Assembly: GCA_043769985.1 (NCBI GenBank)
Contig: JAYVIV010000034.1
Coordinates: 1 to 64,000, forward strand
Direction of reading: 5' to 3'
DNA length: 64,000 bases
Origin: Arcicella sp043769985
Lineage (GTDB): Bacteria > Bacteroidota > Bacteroidia > Cytophagales > Spirosomataceae
Made by a program: the position numbers and the translations under genes. The number at the start of each line of letters is the position of its first letter. Positions within the stretch are counted from its first letter, which is position 1. Positions 7,283 through 16,782 of this stretch are shown here, one piece after another. A model generated the notes under the pieces. The model ran no database searches and had not been told where the DNA came from. It saw only the letters and a list, made by a program, of their open reading frames with translations.

Positions 7283-9625
7283 TTACTTCAAAAACCCCTC
7301 CTCATCTTCCTTCGGCTTGGTTGCTTGTTGTTGCACCCCCGTTGAATCTGTAACGATATAAGTGCTATTACAACCTAAATCTGCCCCATTTGGCTTTCTG
7401 AATGGTTCTTTCTTGAAACCTGCGATGGCTAAGGATTTATCGGCATAGACCATATCCATAAACTTTCCGTAGGCGGGCATTGCCATTTTTGAGCCTTGTC
7501 CGAGGGCGAGACTACGGTAGTGAATACTCCTATCGTCACCCCCAACCCAAACACCTGCTACTAAACTTTGGGTTACGCCCATGAACCAACCGTCTGAATA
7601 ATTGGAGGTTGTGCCTGTTTTTGCTCCGATGTCGTTGCCTTTTGCACAATTATAGCGGTTCAAACCCTGTGCCGTTCCGCCTGGCTCTTGAATTGCTCCT
7701 TTCAGCATATAGGTCATTTTGTAGGCAGTTTCCGAACTGATCACTTTCTTAGAAGTTGTTTCAAAACGTTTTAATTCATTGCCGTTCTTATCTTCAATTC
7801 TCAAAATCAAAATTGGGTCAATTCTTTCTCCTTCGTTCATAAATGTGCAATATGCCGCAACTTGCTCATATACAGAGACTTCACTCGCTCCCAGACACAA
7901 AGCGGGCGTTTCATTCAACCTGCTTTGAATCCCCATACGATTGGCAAATTCAGCCACTGCATGAGGTCTTAATCGCTTCATTAATTTTGCCGAAACGGAA
8001 TTTATTGACCGTCCCATGGCATGGCGGAGCGTCATACTTGCATAAGAATAACGTCCTTCCGAATTCTGGGGAGTCCAAGTTTTTCCAACCAAGCCGTCCT
8101 CAATGCCAAAGGTTACGGGTTCGTCCACCACATAATCACATAAATCTGCCACGCCATTTTCCAAAGCCGCTGCATACACAAAAGGCTTGAAAGTTGAACC
8201 AGGCTGACGTTTTGATTGACGAACGTGGTCGAATTTGAAATATTTGAAGTTAATTCCACCAATCCAAGCCTTCACGTGACCGTCATTTGGGTTCATCGCC
8301 ATAAAGCCACAGTTCAGAATTCTTTTGTAGTAATTCATTGAATCTAAGGGAGATAGCGTGGTATCTTTATCACCTTGATACGAAAAAACAGTCATTCTTA
8401 CGGGTGTTTTCAATATTTTCCAAACCGCATCTTCGTCTCCATTTAATTCAACTAAGAGTGATTTATAACGCTGCGTTCTCCGCATGGCATCCTTCAAAAA
8501 ACCTTTGATTTCGTGCATACGCTCGTCCACCCACGGATTGCGACCCCGCCAATGAGCATAAAATTTTTGCTGTTGATCTCTCATGTGATTGTCTAATGAC
8601 ACTTGGGCATATTCCTGCATTCTGGAATCTATGGATGTATAAATCCTTAAACCGCTTGTGTAAAGATTAAATTGATTAGCTTCATCACGGGTTGAATTAA
8701 TATCAGCAATATAGGCTTGCAATTGTTTTTTGAGCGATTCACGCAAGTAGGGAGCATCACCCGTGTTTTGATTCTCAACCCTAAAATTCAAACCAAGTGG
8801 TTTTTGCTGTAAGCCAATTGATTCTTCTTGAGAAATATATCCGTACCGATACATCTGACTCAAAACAATGTTTCTACGGTTCACACAACGTTCTGGATGT
8901 CGGCGTGGGTCGTATAATGAAGGATTTTGCAACATCCCAATCAATGTTGCAGCCTCTTTTTGTGATACATTATTGATGTCTTTTCCGAAGTACGTTTGGC
9001 AAGCTACTCTGATTCCGTAGGCATTATTACCGAATTCTACTTCGTTCAAATACATCTTTAAAATCTCCTGTTTAGTATAACGACTTTCTAAACGAATTGC
9101 CAAAATCCATTCTTTTGTTTTAGCAATTATGGTTCTGACGACAGGAATTTTAGCTAAGAAACCTTTGTAGCTTTTACCTTCTTCGGGGTCTTCAACGGAA
9201 TGACGAGTATCAAAAAGATTTTTGGCTAATTGTTGAGATAGCGTACTACCGCCACCGGCACTGCCCAAATGCGTAATTACTCTAAAAGTTGAGCGTAAAT
9301 CAACCCCTGAATGTTGCGTGAAACGAGCATCCTCCGTTGCCAAAAGAGCTTTAATTAAATTTGGTGAAAGTTCTTCGTATTCAACGGGAGAGCGGTTTTC
9401 ACGAAAATACTTTCCTAATTCTTCCCCATCTTCCGAGTATAAAATGGATGCAACTTGACTCTTGGGATTTTCCAATTCTTGGAGGCTTGGCATACCCCCG
9501 AAAAGCCAAAAAAGATTATATTGTACCGCTAAAATATATAATAGAAATATTCCAAGTCCAACGACCGACCATCTCCAAATTCTTGCGATAAGTATTTGAT
9601 ACTGACCTTTTTGTAATTTAAACAT
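7283..9625 (-). CDS. mrcA: Penicillin-binding protein 1A (bifunctional)
   Basis: A class A peptidoglycan synthase of 780 residues: an N-terminal membrane segment (about 18-38), a GT51 glycosyltransferase domain with catalytic E98 (A-T-E-D-A-R-F) and the G-G-S-T-L-S-Q-Q-L-A-K-N motif, then a transpeptidase domain with S477-T-F-K (active serine), S540-I-N and K669-T-G-T. All key residues are present, so the enzyme should polymerise and cross-link glycan strands in the periplasm. It stands alone on the minus strand. A possible promoter box TAATTTTG (complement of 9674-9681) lies upstream. The TolC-like, PBP2 and RodA genes of the window are not adjacent to it. Confidence 0.94.
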   Translation of the reverse strand: MFKLQKGQYQILIARIWRWSVVGLGIFLLYILAVQYNLFWLFGGMPSLQELENPKSQVASILYSEDGEELGKYFRENRSPVEYEELSPNLIKALLATEDARFTQHSGVDLRSTFRVITHLGSAGGGSTLSQQLAKNLFDTRHSVEDPEEGKSYKGFLAKIPVVRTIIAKTKEWILAIRLESRYTKQEILKMYLNEVEFGNNAYGIRVACQTYFGKDINNVSQKEAATLIGMLQNPSLYDPRRHPERCVNRRNIVLSQMYRYGYISQEESIGLQQKPLGLNFRVENQNTGDAPYLRESLKKQLQAYIADINSTRDEANQFNLYTSGLRIYTSIDSRMQEYAQVSLDNHMRDQQQKFYAHWRGRNPWVDERMHEIKGFLKDAMRRTQRYKSLLVELNGDEDAVWKILKTPVRMTVFSYQGDKDTTLSPLDSMNYYKRILNCGFMAMNPNDGHVKAWIGGINFKYFKFDHVRQSKRQPGSTFKPFVYAAALENGVADLCDYVVDEPVTFGIEDGLVGKTWTPQNSEGRYSYASMTLRHAMGRSINSVSAKLMKRLRPHAVAEFANRMGIQSRLNETPALCLGASEVSVYEQVAAYCTFMNEGERIDPILILRIEDKNGNELKRFETTSKKVISSETAYKMTYMLKGAIQEPGGTAQGLNRYNCAKGNDIGAKTGTTSNYSDGWFMGVTQSLVAGVWVGGDDRSIHYRSLALGQGSKMAMPAYGKFMDMVYADKSLAIAGFKKEPFRKPNGADLGCNSTYIVTDSTGVQQQATKPKEDEEGFLK

Positions 9626-9952
9626 ACTGTGTTTTAGGTAAGGAAATTTTAAATGTGTATGCGTTCTTTAACACAAAATTATAAATATAATGTGATAAAT
9701 CTCATTGGTGGCTCATATTCAAGATTGAAACGTTTTTTGGTAACTAAAATTATTGTAATAAATACGTTCATTCAATCATCATATTTGAAACTATATAAAA
9801 ATAACTACATTTTTTGCTAAAAAATTTCTACTTATCAAGTTCAATTTAGTATGTTTGCATAACATTTTATAAACATTTGAAGAACTTTTTTAATTTAATT
9901 CAGTTTAGAGAATATTCTGAAATCCACAATTCATTTTAACCATTTAAAATTC
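9626..9952. promoter_or_regulatory. Divergent promoter region, PBP1A and TonB receptor
   Basis: A 327-nt AT-rich spacer between divergent genes. On the minus strand the complement of 9674-9681 reads TAATTTTG, a -7-type box about 50 nt before PBP1A. On the plus strand TATGTTTG at 9851-9858 is a -7-type box about 95 nt before the receptor ATG. Neither has a clear TTTG at the -33 position. No small gene or long inverted repeat is visible here. Confidence 0.4.
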
Positions 9953-12900
9953 ATGTTTAAATTTCAATCAAATTTGCGAGGGATTATTACAATTTTTTCC
10001 CTCCTTATGTCCTTTGCGACATTTGCCCAAAACACCATTTCTGGAACCGTTAAAGACGACAAAAATCAGCCTCTTCCGGGTGTCAGCGTGGTCATTAAAG
10101 GTTCAACAAAAGGAACAATCTCTGATGGTAAAGGAAATTTTACTATCAAGAATGTTGCCGCTGGTAAAATGAATGTAGTTGCGTCTTTTATTGGTCAAAA
10201 GTCTGTTACACAGGCAATTGACGTAGCTTCGGGGGAGAATACGTTAAATTTTACCTTGCAGGATGATGCCATGGAATTGGAATCAGTTATCGTTACGGGG
10301 GTATTTGATCAACGCACCAAATTAGAATCATCAGTTGCCATCACGACTTTGAGTCCGAAGATTATTGAACAAAGGGCGGCTCGTGGAACGGGAGATTTAT
10401 TACAAGCCATCCCAGGTATTTGGACGGATAATTCATCGGGAGAAGTGGGTTCAAAAGTGGTTGCTCGTGGGCTTGCACCCGTTGGAAACGACCAAATTGG
10501 TTTTCAATATTTAAGTCTTCAAGAAGAAGGTTTACCCGTAATGGGAGCTCAAATGGGCTTTGCTTTGGTAGATATGTTCCACAGAAATGACTTGAACACG
10601 GGTCGTTTTGAGGCAATCCGTGGAGGAAGTGCCGCCATTACTTCGGCAAACTCGCCAGGAGGTATCTTTAACTTTATCTCAAAAACGGGTGGAGCAAAAT
10701 TTGCAGGTTCAGCTGCGGCTTCGGCAAGTATTTATAACAATAACAATACCTTAAAAAGATTTGATATAGAATTTGGTGGACCGCTTTCTTCAAAAGGTTG
10801 GGGCTATCATTTAGGTGGATTTTATCGAGTTGATGCAGGAGCAAGAAACACACCTTTCAATGCCAATCAAGGCGGACAAATTAAGGGAAATATTACTAAA
10901 CAATTTGCCAAAGGAGTATTCAAAGTTTACGGTAAATATTTGAACGACCAAAATACGTATTTCAAAGAAATTGCCCTAAAAAGCGACCTTTCAGCGGGAT
11001 ATGATGGCGGTTTTGGCGACCCAGTGAACATTAATAATTCAACAACTTTTATTGATGTAACAGCAGATATTCCGTTAGCAACAGATTATCGTCGAGAAAA
11101 TACTTCAAATCCCACTCGTAGATTTGATGCCAAAAACGGTATTCAAAACAAAAACTGGTCAGTTGGTGCAGAATTAACTACTGAAATTGGCAAAGGTTGG
11201 GGATTAAGTTTAAAAGCAAAACATTCGGATTTTGATCAGTCATATCTCCAATATCAAGGCAATATTGTGATTCCCGTAGTTCCTTCGTTGACAAGAGCCA
11301 ATAATTTGGGTTATTTGCAATTTGGGGGTGGTGCGTTAGTAAGCCCAGGTACTTATACCGCAGCGGGAGTGCCTGCTTCATTGGCGGGTGCCATTGCACA
11401 ATCATTTTTTGGTAGTGTATTGTCACCTACTTATTATGATGCTAAAACAGGGGAAGTTTTAGCGAAAGTTACAGGAGGCGTTTTAGACCCAAGTGTTCCT
11501 AATAAATTAGGTAATTTTTTATTGACAACTGCTCCCTTGAATATGTACAATCAAGCAAAGGATAATATTGCTTCGTTGAGCGTTACAAAGGAAGTAGGCA
11601 TTCATCAGATAACTTTGGGGACATTTTATTCACAGACTACCATCAACACACAATGGTTTGTGGATGGTGTGGTGAGTTCAATGGGTAACAATTCTCGTCC
11701 CATCAGAATTGAATTCCCAGCCCCAGCGGCACTTCCAGCCTCAGTTGCAGGTGTTCCAGCTTTGGCAGCAACTTTTGGACCTCTGTATGGTGCAGGAAAG
11801 AAATTTAATGCGACTGACCCCAATGGAATTATTCTTCAAAGTGGTTTAGCTTATACCGTTACCGAAAACAAATCGGTCTTGAATGCTTATTATTTTAATG
11901 ATGTAATCAAGGCTTCTGACCGCTTAAATATTGATTTAGGAATTCGTTACGAAACGGTTCGCCAAACAGGTACAAAGCAAGGCTGGCAGCCAGGAACTTC
12001 CGCAGGAGGAGGAATTGGTGCTTTAGATAAAAATCCATTTACGCTATATGATTTAGGCTCAAGGGTTTATAACGGAAGACTATTCGTTTATGACCAATCG
12101 TATGGTGCTACTGGTGCAGTGACAAACGCTGATGCAAATGGTGATGGTGAAGGTTTCCAGTTTGATTATATTTCATGGTCGGCAGGTATGAACTATAAAT
12201 TATCTGACAAAGCAGCTACATATTTAAGAGTTTCAAGAGGGAATAAAGCTCCTGAGTTAGATTATTATGCCAATAATTTTGTAAATGTTCCTTTGGATAA
12301 AAAAGCTCCAATTGAAACCGTTACACAGGCTGAGATAGGTTTTAAAACTAATTCTAAGAAGGCTTCGTTGTCGGCAACGGCATTTTATAGTAAATTGGAT
12401 AATGCTCTTTTGCAATTGTTTATTTCAAACGGTGCTGCCAGTTTCTTTACTGATCCTACGTTTAATGCTTCAAGAACATTTGGTTTAGAATTGGAAACGG
12501 TGATTCGCCCCTCTGAAAATTTTAGTATCAGAGCTCATGCCACGCTTCAAGATGCAAAATATGACCGTCTCCAATATCAGAATACAGCAGGAAGTACCGA
12601 TAAGACCAAATTCTTTTTTGAGGATTTTGCGGGTAATCGGGTAAAAGATGTTGCTCCTGTGATTATAGATATTACGCCAAGTTTTAAAATCGGTAAATTC
12701 ACGCCATACGTGAACTATCGTTGGTTCTCGGAACGTCAAGGAAACCGTCGTAATTCTATTCAATTAGCTTCTTATGGCGTTGTGAATGCGGGTGTTACGG
12801 GAGATTTGACTTCTAAATTTAGTGTGAGTGTTCAAGGAAATAACTTATTGAATAGTGCAGGTATTTTGTTGTTTGGGGGATACGGTTTGCAAGGAACAAG

Positions 12901-13057
12901 TCCAGAAGACATTAAAGTTGGAGGAATTATGAGTCCTGTAACCAATGCAATTTTACCAGGAACAAACACCACAGAACTGAACGCATTGGGAGCACCTTTA
13001 TTTGCTCGTCCAATCTTGGCTCGTCAATTGAGTGCGACTTTGACTTATCGTTTTTAG
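9953..13057 (+). CDS. TonB-dependent outer-membrane receptor
   Basis: A 1034-residue TonB-dependent transporter. It begins with a signal peptide ending near F-A-Q (residue 25), followed by a carboxypeptidase-like regulatory domain (about 27-110, I-S-G-T-V-K-D-D...P-L-P-G-V-S-V-V-I-K-G), a plug domain (about 115-235) and a long beta-barrel ending in the aromatic residue F of L-T-Y-R-F. No SusD-like partner follows, so it is not a SusC/SusD pair; the substrate (siderophore, metal complex, oligosaccharide, vitamin) cannot be read from sequence. Single gene with its own terminator at 13076-13111. Confidence 0.9.
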   Translation: MFKFQSNLRGIITIFSLLMSFATFAQNTISGTVKDDKNQPLPGVSVVIKGSTKGTISDGKGNFTIKNVAAGKMNVVASFIGQKSVTQAIDVASGENTLNFTLQDDAMELESVIVTGVFDQRTKLESSVAITTLSPKIIEQRAARGTGDLLQAIPGIWTDNSSGEVGSKVVARGLAPVGNDQIGFQYLSLQEEGLPVMGAQMGFALVDMFHRNDLNTGRFEAIRGGSAAITSANSPGGIFNFISKTGGAKFAGSAAASASIYNNNNTLKRFDIEFGGPLSSKGWGYHLGGFYRVDAGARNTPFNANQGGQIKGNITKQFAKGVFKVYGKYLNDQNTYFKEIALKSDLSAGYDGGFGDPVNINNSTTFIDVTADIPLATDYRRENTSNPTRRFDAKNGIQNKNWSVGAELTTEIGKGWGLSLKAKHSDFDQSYLQYQGNIVIPVVPSLTRANNLGYLQFGGGALVSPGTYTAAGVPASLAGAIAQSFFGSVLSPTYYDAKTGEVLAKVTGGVLDPSVPNKLGNFLLTTAPLNMYNQAKDNIASLSVTKEVGIHQITLGTFYSQTTINTQWFVDGVVSSMGNNSRPIRIEFPAPAALPASVAGVPALAATFGPLYGAGKKFNATDPNGIILQSGLAYTVTENKSVLNAYYFNDVIKASDRLNIDLGIRYETVRQTGTKQGWQPGTSAGGGIGALDKNPFTLYDLGSRVYNGRLFVYDQSYGATGAVTNADANGDGEGFQFDYISWSAGMNYKLSDKAATYLRVSRGNKAPELDYYANNFVNVPLDKKAPIETVTQAEIGFKTNSKKASLSATAFYSKLDNALLQLFISNGAASFFTDPTFNASRTFGLELETVIRPSENFSIRAHATLQDAKYDRLQYQNTAGSTDKTKFFFEDFAGNRVKDVAPVIIDITPSFKIGKFTPYVNYRWFSERQGNRRNSIQLASYGVVNAGVTGDLTSKFSVSVQGNNLLNSAGILLFGGYGLQGTSPEDIKVGGIMSPVTNAILPGTNTTELNALGAPLFARPILARQLSATLTYRF

Positions 13058-13075
13058 GAGATAAATTTTTAATTG

Positions 13076-13111
13076 AAAACGCCCAATTATTGAGAGATAA
13101 TTGGGCGTTTT
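13076..13111 (+). terminator. Intrinsic terminator after TonB receptor
   Basis: A 15-bp stem AAAACGCCCAATTAT (13076-13090) pairing with 13097-13111 around a 6-nt loop, ending in a T-run, 18 nt after the stop codon. Confidence 0.9.
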
Positions 13112-13314
13112 TCTGTTGAAAATCTAATTGTAATTAATCAAAGTAAGTAATCAATGTAATTTAAACGACGTTTTTATTTGGAGTAAATATCTGATTATCA
13201 ATTAGTTATTTTCCGAATATCGAAATACGAATAACTACTTAAAACGCTCTGTACTACTAACTTTTGCATCATCTATTGAAGTCATTTCTGAAATTATTTC
13301 AAAAAATATAATTT

Positions 13315-15456
13315 TTATTTCTTCTCAACTGCCTCCAATCGCTCCTTAGCCATGGCAATTAATTGACTTTTCGGAAAGTCAGTAATGAAGTTTTTCAAAG
13401 CCTTTTGGTAAATATCCACGGTTTGCGTTTTCGCTAAAATCATCATTTTCAAGAACACAAATTTATCTTCAATTTGACTGTTTGGATATTGTTTCAAACC
13501 CGTTTCCACGAAGGTTAAAGCATCGGTAAAATTGTTTTGGGTGAAATATCCATAAGCCTCAGCATACAATTTCTGCGACTCTGATTCTTTACCTGTACTT
13601 AATATTTCAGTTGAAGTACGATTCAGCAAACGAGCAAAATAAGAGTCCTCGTAGTCTTTCATGAGCCTTCTTCTGTAGGTTTCTTTTCCACCAGGATTCT
13701 CTTCGTTCAATAACGCCAACAAATAAAGTGCTTCAGGTTCGTGGGTTGATTTTGGGAAATTTGAAATGAAATTATCCAAGGTGCTAATGGCATTTTTAGG
13801 CTCATTCAATCTAAACTTATAAATTTTCCCTAATTCAAAAGTTGCCTCTTCTTTACGTTTCATCGAAGCCGAAAAAGCCTCAGTTGAAAATGGAATTTTA
13901 GCTTTTAAATCGGCCACATCTGCTTTCAATCCCCCGCCAAATTTCTCGGTTGGTATGCTCAGATTTTTTAAACTTAAATTATTTCCCTGATTATTATTTG
14001 AATCAAAAGTTGAGGCATTATCCTTTGAACTTCTCCGCCAATTATCCTCCAAAACCCTTGTTCCCCAAACGTTCGAGAAAGTTGTTTTGCCCTGTTGTTG
14101 AGCGATTGTGTTAGTAAAATACCAAGTCGTTTTGTTAGGGTCAGCAAAAGCCTCTTTATTTTTTTCTGCTTGTTGTTGCAATCCACGGTTCACAATTTCT
14201 TGGGCTTTCCGTAAATCCTCGGCTTCTTTGGCATTTTTATCCAAGACTACTTTCTCCAAAACCTTCTCCAATTGGGCAGGATTCATTTTTGCCAAACGTT
14301 GTAAAGAATCTTCGGTTTTAATGATATTATTCTGCGTGACAAAATCCCGTAAAGAACGTTGTTTATCCACTACACGCTTGTAGGCAGGGTCGGTTTGGGG
14401 TAATAATGAAGCCGTACTGTCATAATATGCCGCTGCCATTTCATAATTGCCCATTTGGTTATATGCTAAATCCGCCAATTTTAAGAAAGTGTAAGGTAAT
14501 TGCTTCAAATTTTGACTATTACGAGCCGATGATTGCAACAATTTCACGCCATCTTTTGAATTCCCTTTTCGCATCTCAACCGCTGACATGGCTTCGTAAA
14601 TCTTATCTTGTAAATCCTTGTTTTTAGAATCCTTCAACAATTTCTGAAAACCATCCGTTTCGCCCAAAACTAAAGCATTGTCAAGTTTTGCATAAAAGCC
14701 TAAATCATAAGAAGGACGATTTTTATTAACCGCTAAATATTTCTCTGAAGCATTGTTTTTATCATTCAATATCTCATACATTTGCCCCGCCACAAACAGG
14801 ATTCGAGCTTTTTGCTCATTTTTTTTCATGTACGGAAAAGCTTCTTCCAAGATGGCAACCGACGTTTTATACTCCTCTTTTAACTGATGTAAATGGGCTT
14901 TTGTGAGATAAAAATCACGAGTATTTTCATCATTTAGAGGTTCTTCTCTCAATAATTCAGCGACTCGCAAGGCAGTTTGAAACTCGCCTTGCTCAGTATA
15001 ACAACGCATTAAACCAATCAGGGCAGCATCACGAGCTTTATCGGATGTGGCGTTCGTATTGACGTATTTAAACGTTTCAATGGCATTTTTATAATCCTGT
15101 TTCAGCAAACGAGCTTTGCCAATTAAGACATACGCATCATCCAACCACTTGGAATTTTGATGACGTTCTGCCACCAAAGAACCCTTTTTAATAATTGCCG
15201 TTAACTGTTCGCTCATTGCTCCTGCTGAATTAGAATCTATGGGAATTAGAATAGGTAATAATTGTGAATAGTTATCCTTATAAGCATCAAAAAGCCCTTT
15301 TTCGATTTCTTTCAACTTAATATTTGCTTGAAAAAGAGCATTGTATTTTGCATTGACATTGTGGAATCCAACTGCCAAAGGAGAACTACTATTCTGCGAA
15401 CATCCGTAAAGAATTCCGCAAAGAGAAATGAGGTATATGGAGTATTTTTTGTTCAT
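13315..15456 (-). CDS. sprE: SprE/PorW-like TPR lipoprotein (type IX secretion, gliding)
   Basis: A 713-residue protein with a lipoprotein signal peptide ending in a lipobox-type G-I-L-Y-G-C. The segment after the Cys (F-H-N-V-N-A-K-Y-N-A-L-F, then D-N-Y-S-Q-L-L-P-I) matches the start of SprE/PorW proteins, which support the type IX secretion system and gliding motility in Bacteroidota. The rest is tetratricopeptide repeats, with a low-complexity linker around residue 400-500. I use the Met at 15454-15456; 14 further codons upstream have no lipoprotein signal. No other type IX secretion gene lies in the window. Confidence is high for a TPR lipoprotein, moderate for the specific SprE role. Confidence 0.75.
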   Translation of the reverse strand: MNKKYSIYLISLCGILYGCSQNSSSPLAVGFHNVNAKYNALFQANIKLKEIEKGLFDAYKDNYSQLLPILIPIDSNSAGAMSEQLTAIIKKGSLVAERHQNSKWLDDAYVLIGKARLLKQDYKNAIETFKYVNTNATSDKARDAALIGLMRCYTEQGEFQTALRVAELLREEPLNDENTRDFYLTKAHLHQLKEEYKTSVAILEEAFPYMKKNEQKARILFVAGQMYEILNDKNNASEKYLAVNKNRPSYDLGFYAKLDNALVLGETDGFQKLLKDSKNKDLQDKIYEAMSAVEMRKGNSKDGVKLLQSSARNSQNLKQLPYTFLKLADLAYNQMGNYEMAAAYYDSTASLLPQTDPAYKRVVDKQRSLRDFVTQNNIIKTEDSLQRLAKMNPAQLEKVLEKVVLDKNAKEAEDLRKAQEIVNRGLQQQAEKNKEAFADPNKTTWYFTNTIAQQQGKTTFSNVWGTRVLEDNWRRSSKDNASTFDSNNNQGNNLSLKNLSIPTEKFGGGLKADVADLKAKIPFSTEAFSASMKRKEEATFELGKIYKFRLNEPKNAISTLDNFISNFPKSTHEPEALYLLALLNEENPGGKETYRRRLMKDYEDSYFARLLNRTSTEILSTGKESESQKLYAEAYGYFTQNNFTDALTFVETGLKQYPNSQIEDKFVFLKMMILAKTQTVDIYQKALKNFITDFPKSQLIAMAKERLEAVEKK

Positions 15457-15578
15457 TTTATCAAAGAGAGGCACTGAGTGACAAAGGCACGAAGGCACAA
15501 AGTAAAAGATGGAAAGCCGACCGCCAATTTAAAACGCAATTTTACGTAAAAATAGTATCAGTTTCCATGCCAAAGGCG

Positions 15579-15586
15579 TATTTTTG
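15579..15586 (+). promoter_or_regulatory. -7-type box directly before the AtpZ-like gene
   Basis: TATTTTTG matches TAnnTTTG exactly and ends 4 nt before the ATG at 15591, so a transcript started from it would have almost no leader. No good TTTG is visible at the -33 distance. May be a chance match. Confidence 0.35.
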
Positions 15587-15590
15587 TATT

Positions 15591-15797
15591 ATGGAAGAAA
15601 ATAATTCAACCAATAAATATATGCGTTACGTCGGTGCGGGAACACAAATGCTCGTAACCATTGCCGCAGGTGTGTTTTTGGGTAATTATTTGGATGAAAA
15701 ATTCATAATGAAAACCCCTTGGTTCACCGTTGGATGTTCTCTGTTTTTTATCTTTGCAGGAATGTATTTGTTTATCAAGGGGCTTCCAAAGGAATAG
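15591..15797 (+). CDS. AtpZ/AtpI-like small membrane protein
   Basis: A 68-residue protein with two hydrophobic segments (Y-V-G-A-G-T-Q-M-L-V-T-I-A-A-G and F-T-V-G-C-S-L-F-F-I-F-A-G-M-Y-L) around the G-N-Y-L-D-E-K loop, typical of the AtpZ/AtpI family, whose members sit next to F1Fo ATP synthase genes and help c-ring assembly or ion supply. No ATP synthase gene follows in this window, which is unusual; instead a DUF3800 gene starts 5 nt after the stop, suggesting either an insertion next to atpZ or an orphan copy. The upstream in-frame ATG at 15567 is ignored because the product start MEENNSTNKYM better fits the family. Confidence 0.7.
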   Translation: MEENNSTNKYMRYVGAGTQMLVTIAAGVFLGNYLDEKFIMKTPWFTVGCSLFFIFAGMYLFIKGLPKE

Positions 15798-15802
15798 AAA
15801 GT

Positions 15803-16636
15803 ATGGAAGAAATAACCACTGATAAAATACAGACCGCACACTATCACAGATTCTTAGATGAGGCTGGGGATACTACTTTTTATGCAAAAGGTCGTGTACC
15901 AATGCTTCGAAATGAAGGCGTGTCAAAGACTTTTATTTTGGGAATGTTCAGTCTGAACGAATCTTTAAAAAATGTTCGAGAAAAAGTTATAGCGTTACAA
16001 GATGAAATAGCAAATGATAGATATTTTAAAGGAATTCCGAGTATAGAAAAGAAAAAGTCGAAACATGGGTATTATCTCCATGCAAAAGACGACATTCCAG
16101 AAGTTCGCAAGATGGCATTTGAGTTAATAGAATCACTTGATTGTAACTTTGAATGTATGGTAGCTCGTAAATCGTATGAAATCTATGAGCGTAAACATAA
16201 TGGAAAAGAAGCAGAATTTTATGCAGATTTGTTTTCTCATTTATTGAAAAATAAACTTCAAGATTATCACAGATTAGTGCTAAATATTGCTGAACGCTCA
16301 CAATGTACAACTCATCAAAACCTTAATAAGGGATTAAATAAAGCACTTGAAAGAGCAGTTGAACGTACACCCAATGGAAATCATCAACAATGTAAAGTAG
16401 ATTTTAATGTACAACAACCAACAGGCGAACCTTTATTAAATTTAACTGACTATTGTTGCTGGGCAGTTCAACGGGTTTTTGAAAGAGGAGAGACTCGTTA
16501 CTATGATTTTTTGGAGAATAAGATTTCGTTAGTTGTTGATTTGTATGACTATCCAAACGTAGAAACAGGACTGAATCAGTATAATACAATTCACAGATTG
16601 ACATCAGAAAATTTAGTGCATAAAAAAAGCCCGTGA
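15803..16636 (+). CDS. DUF3800 family protein
   Basis: A 277-residue protein with the hallmarks of DUF3800: an N-terminal F-L-D-E-A-G-D motif (acidic pair of an RNase-H-like fold) and a C-terminal L-T-D-Y-C-C-W-A-V-Q-R helix. The family is uncharacterised, is often found in variable or defence-rich regions, and is thought to have a nuclease-like fold. The start at 15803 lies 5 nt after the preceding stop; the reading frame upstream overlaps that gene out of phase and is not used. A compact multi-hairpin sequence begins at the 3' end of the gene (16629-16693). Function unknown. Confidence 0.75.
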   Translation: MEEITTDKIQTAHYHRFLDEAGDTTFYAKGRVPMLRNEGVSKTFILGMFSLNESLKNVREKVIALQDEIANDRYFKGIPSIEKKKSKHGYYLHAKDDIPEVRKMAFELIESLDCNFECMVARKSYEIYERKHNGKEAEFYADLFSHLLKNKLQDYHRLVLNIAERSQCTTHQNLNKGLNKALERAVERTPNGNHQQCKVDFNVQQPTGEPLLNLTDYCCWAVQRVFERGETRYYDFLENKISLVVDLYDYPNVETGLNQYNTIHRLTSENLVHKKSP

Positions 16637-16693
16637 TTACACTAAGAAGGATACCCTTCAACGGCTTGGAGCCGACCTTCATGTAAAACAGGC
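16629..16693 (+). ncRNA. Candidate structured RNA at the 3' end of the DUF3800 gene
   Basis: Two adjacent perfect hairpins, GAAGG-ATAC-CCTTC (16646-16659) and CGGCT-TGG-AGCCG (16662-16674), are enclosed by GCC at 16629-16631 pairing with GGC at 16691-16693. GAAGG at 16646 can alternatively pair with a second CCTTC at 16676-16680, allowing two folds. Comparative work (Weinberg and colleagues, 2017) described several DUF3800-associated RNA motifs; this may be one of them, but I cannot match a covariance model here. It is more GC-rich than its surroundings. Confidence 0.5.
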
Positions 16694-16707
16694 AATACAA
16701 AGATACT

Positions 16708-16744
16708 AATAATTTTGATAAGTCTTTGATTAATCAAAATTATT
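16708..16744. repeat. Palindrome upstream of PBP2 gene
   Basis: A perfect 12-bp inverted repeat (16708-16719 with 16733-16744), whose right half also contains the 14-nt perfect palindrome TTTGATTAATCAAA (16725-16738). It ends 38 nt before the mrdA ATG. Could be an operator or leader hairpin. Confidence 0.6.
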
Positions 16745-16782
16745 CCATTACTCAAAACTTGATCATTCTATCATTAAACTAA

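Noticed and set aside
9953..13057. SusC-type receptor of a polysaccharide utilisation locus
   Set aside because: No SusD-like gene follows; the next gene is a convergent SprE-like lipoprotein after a strong terminator.
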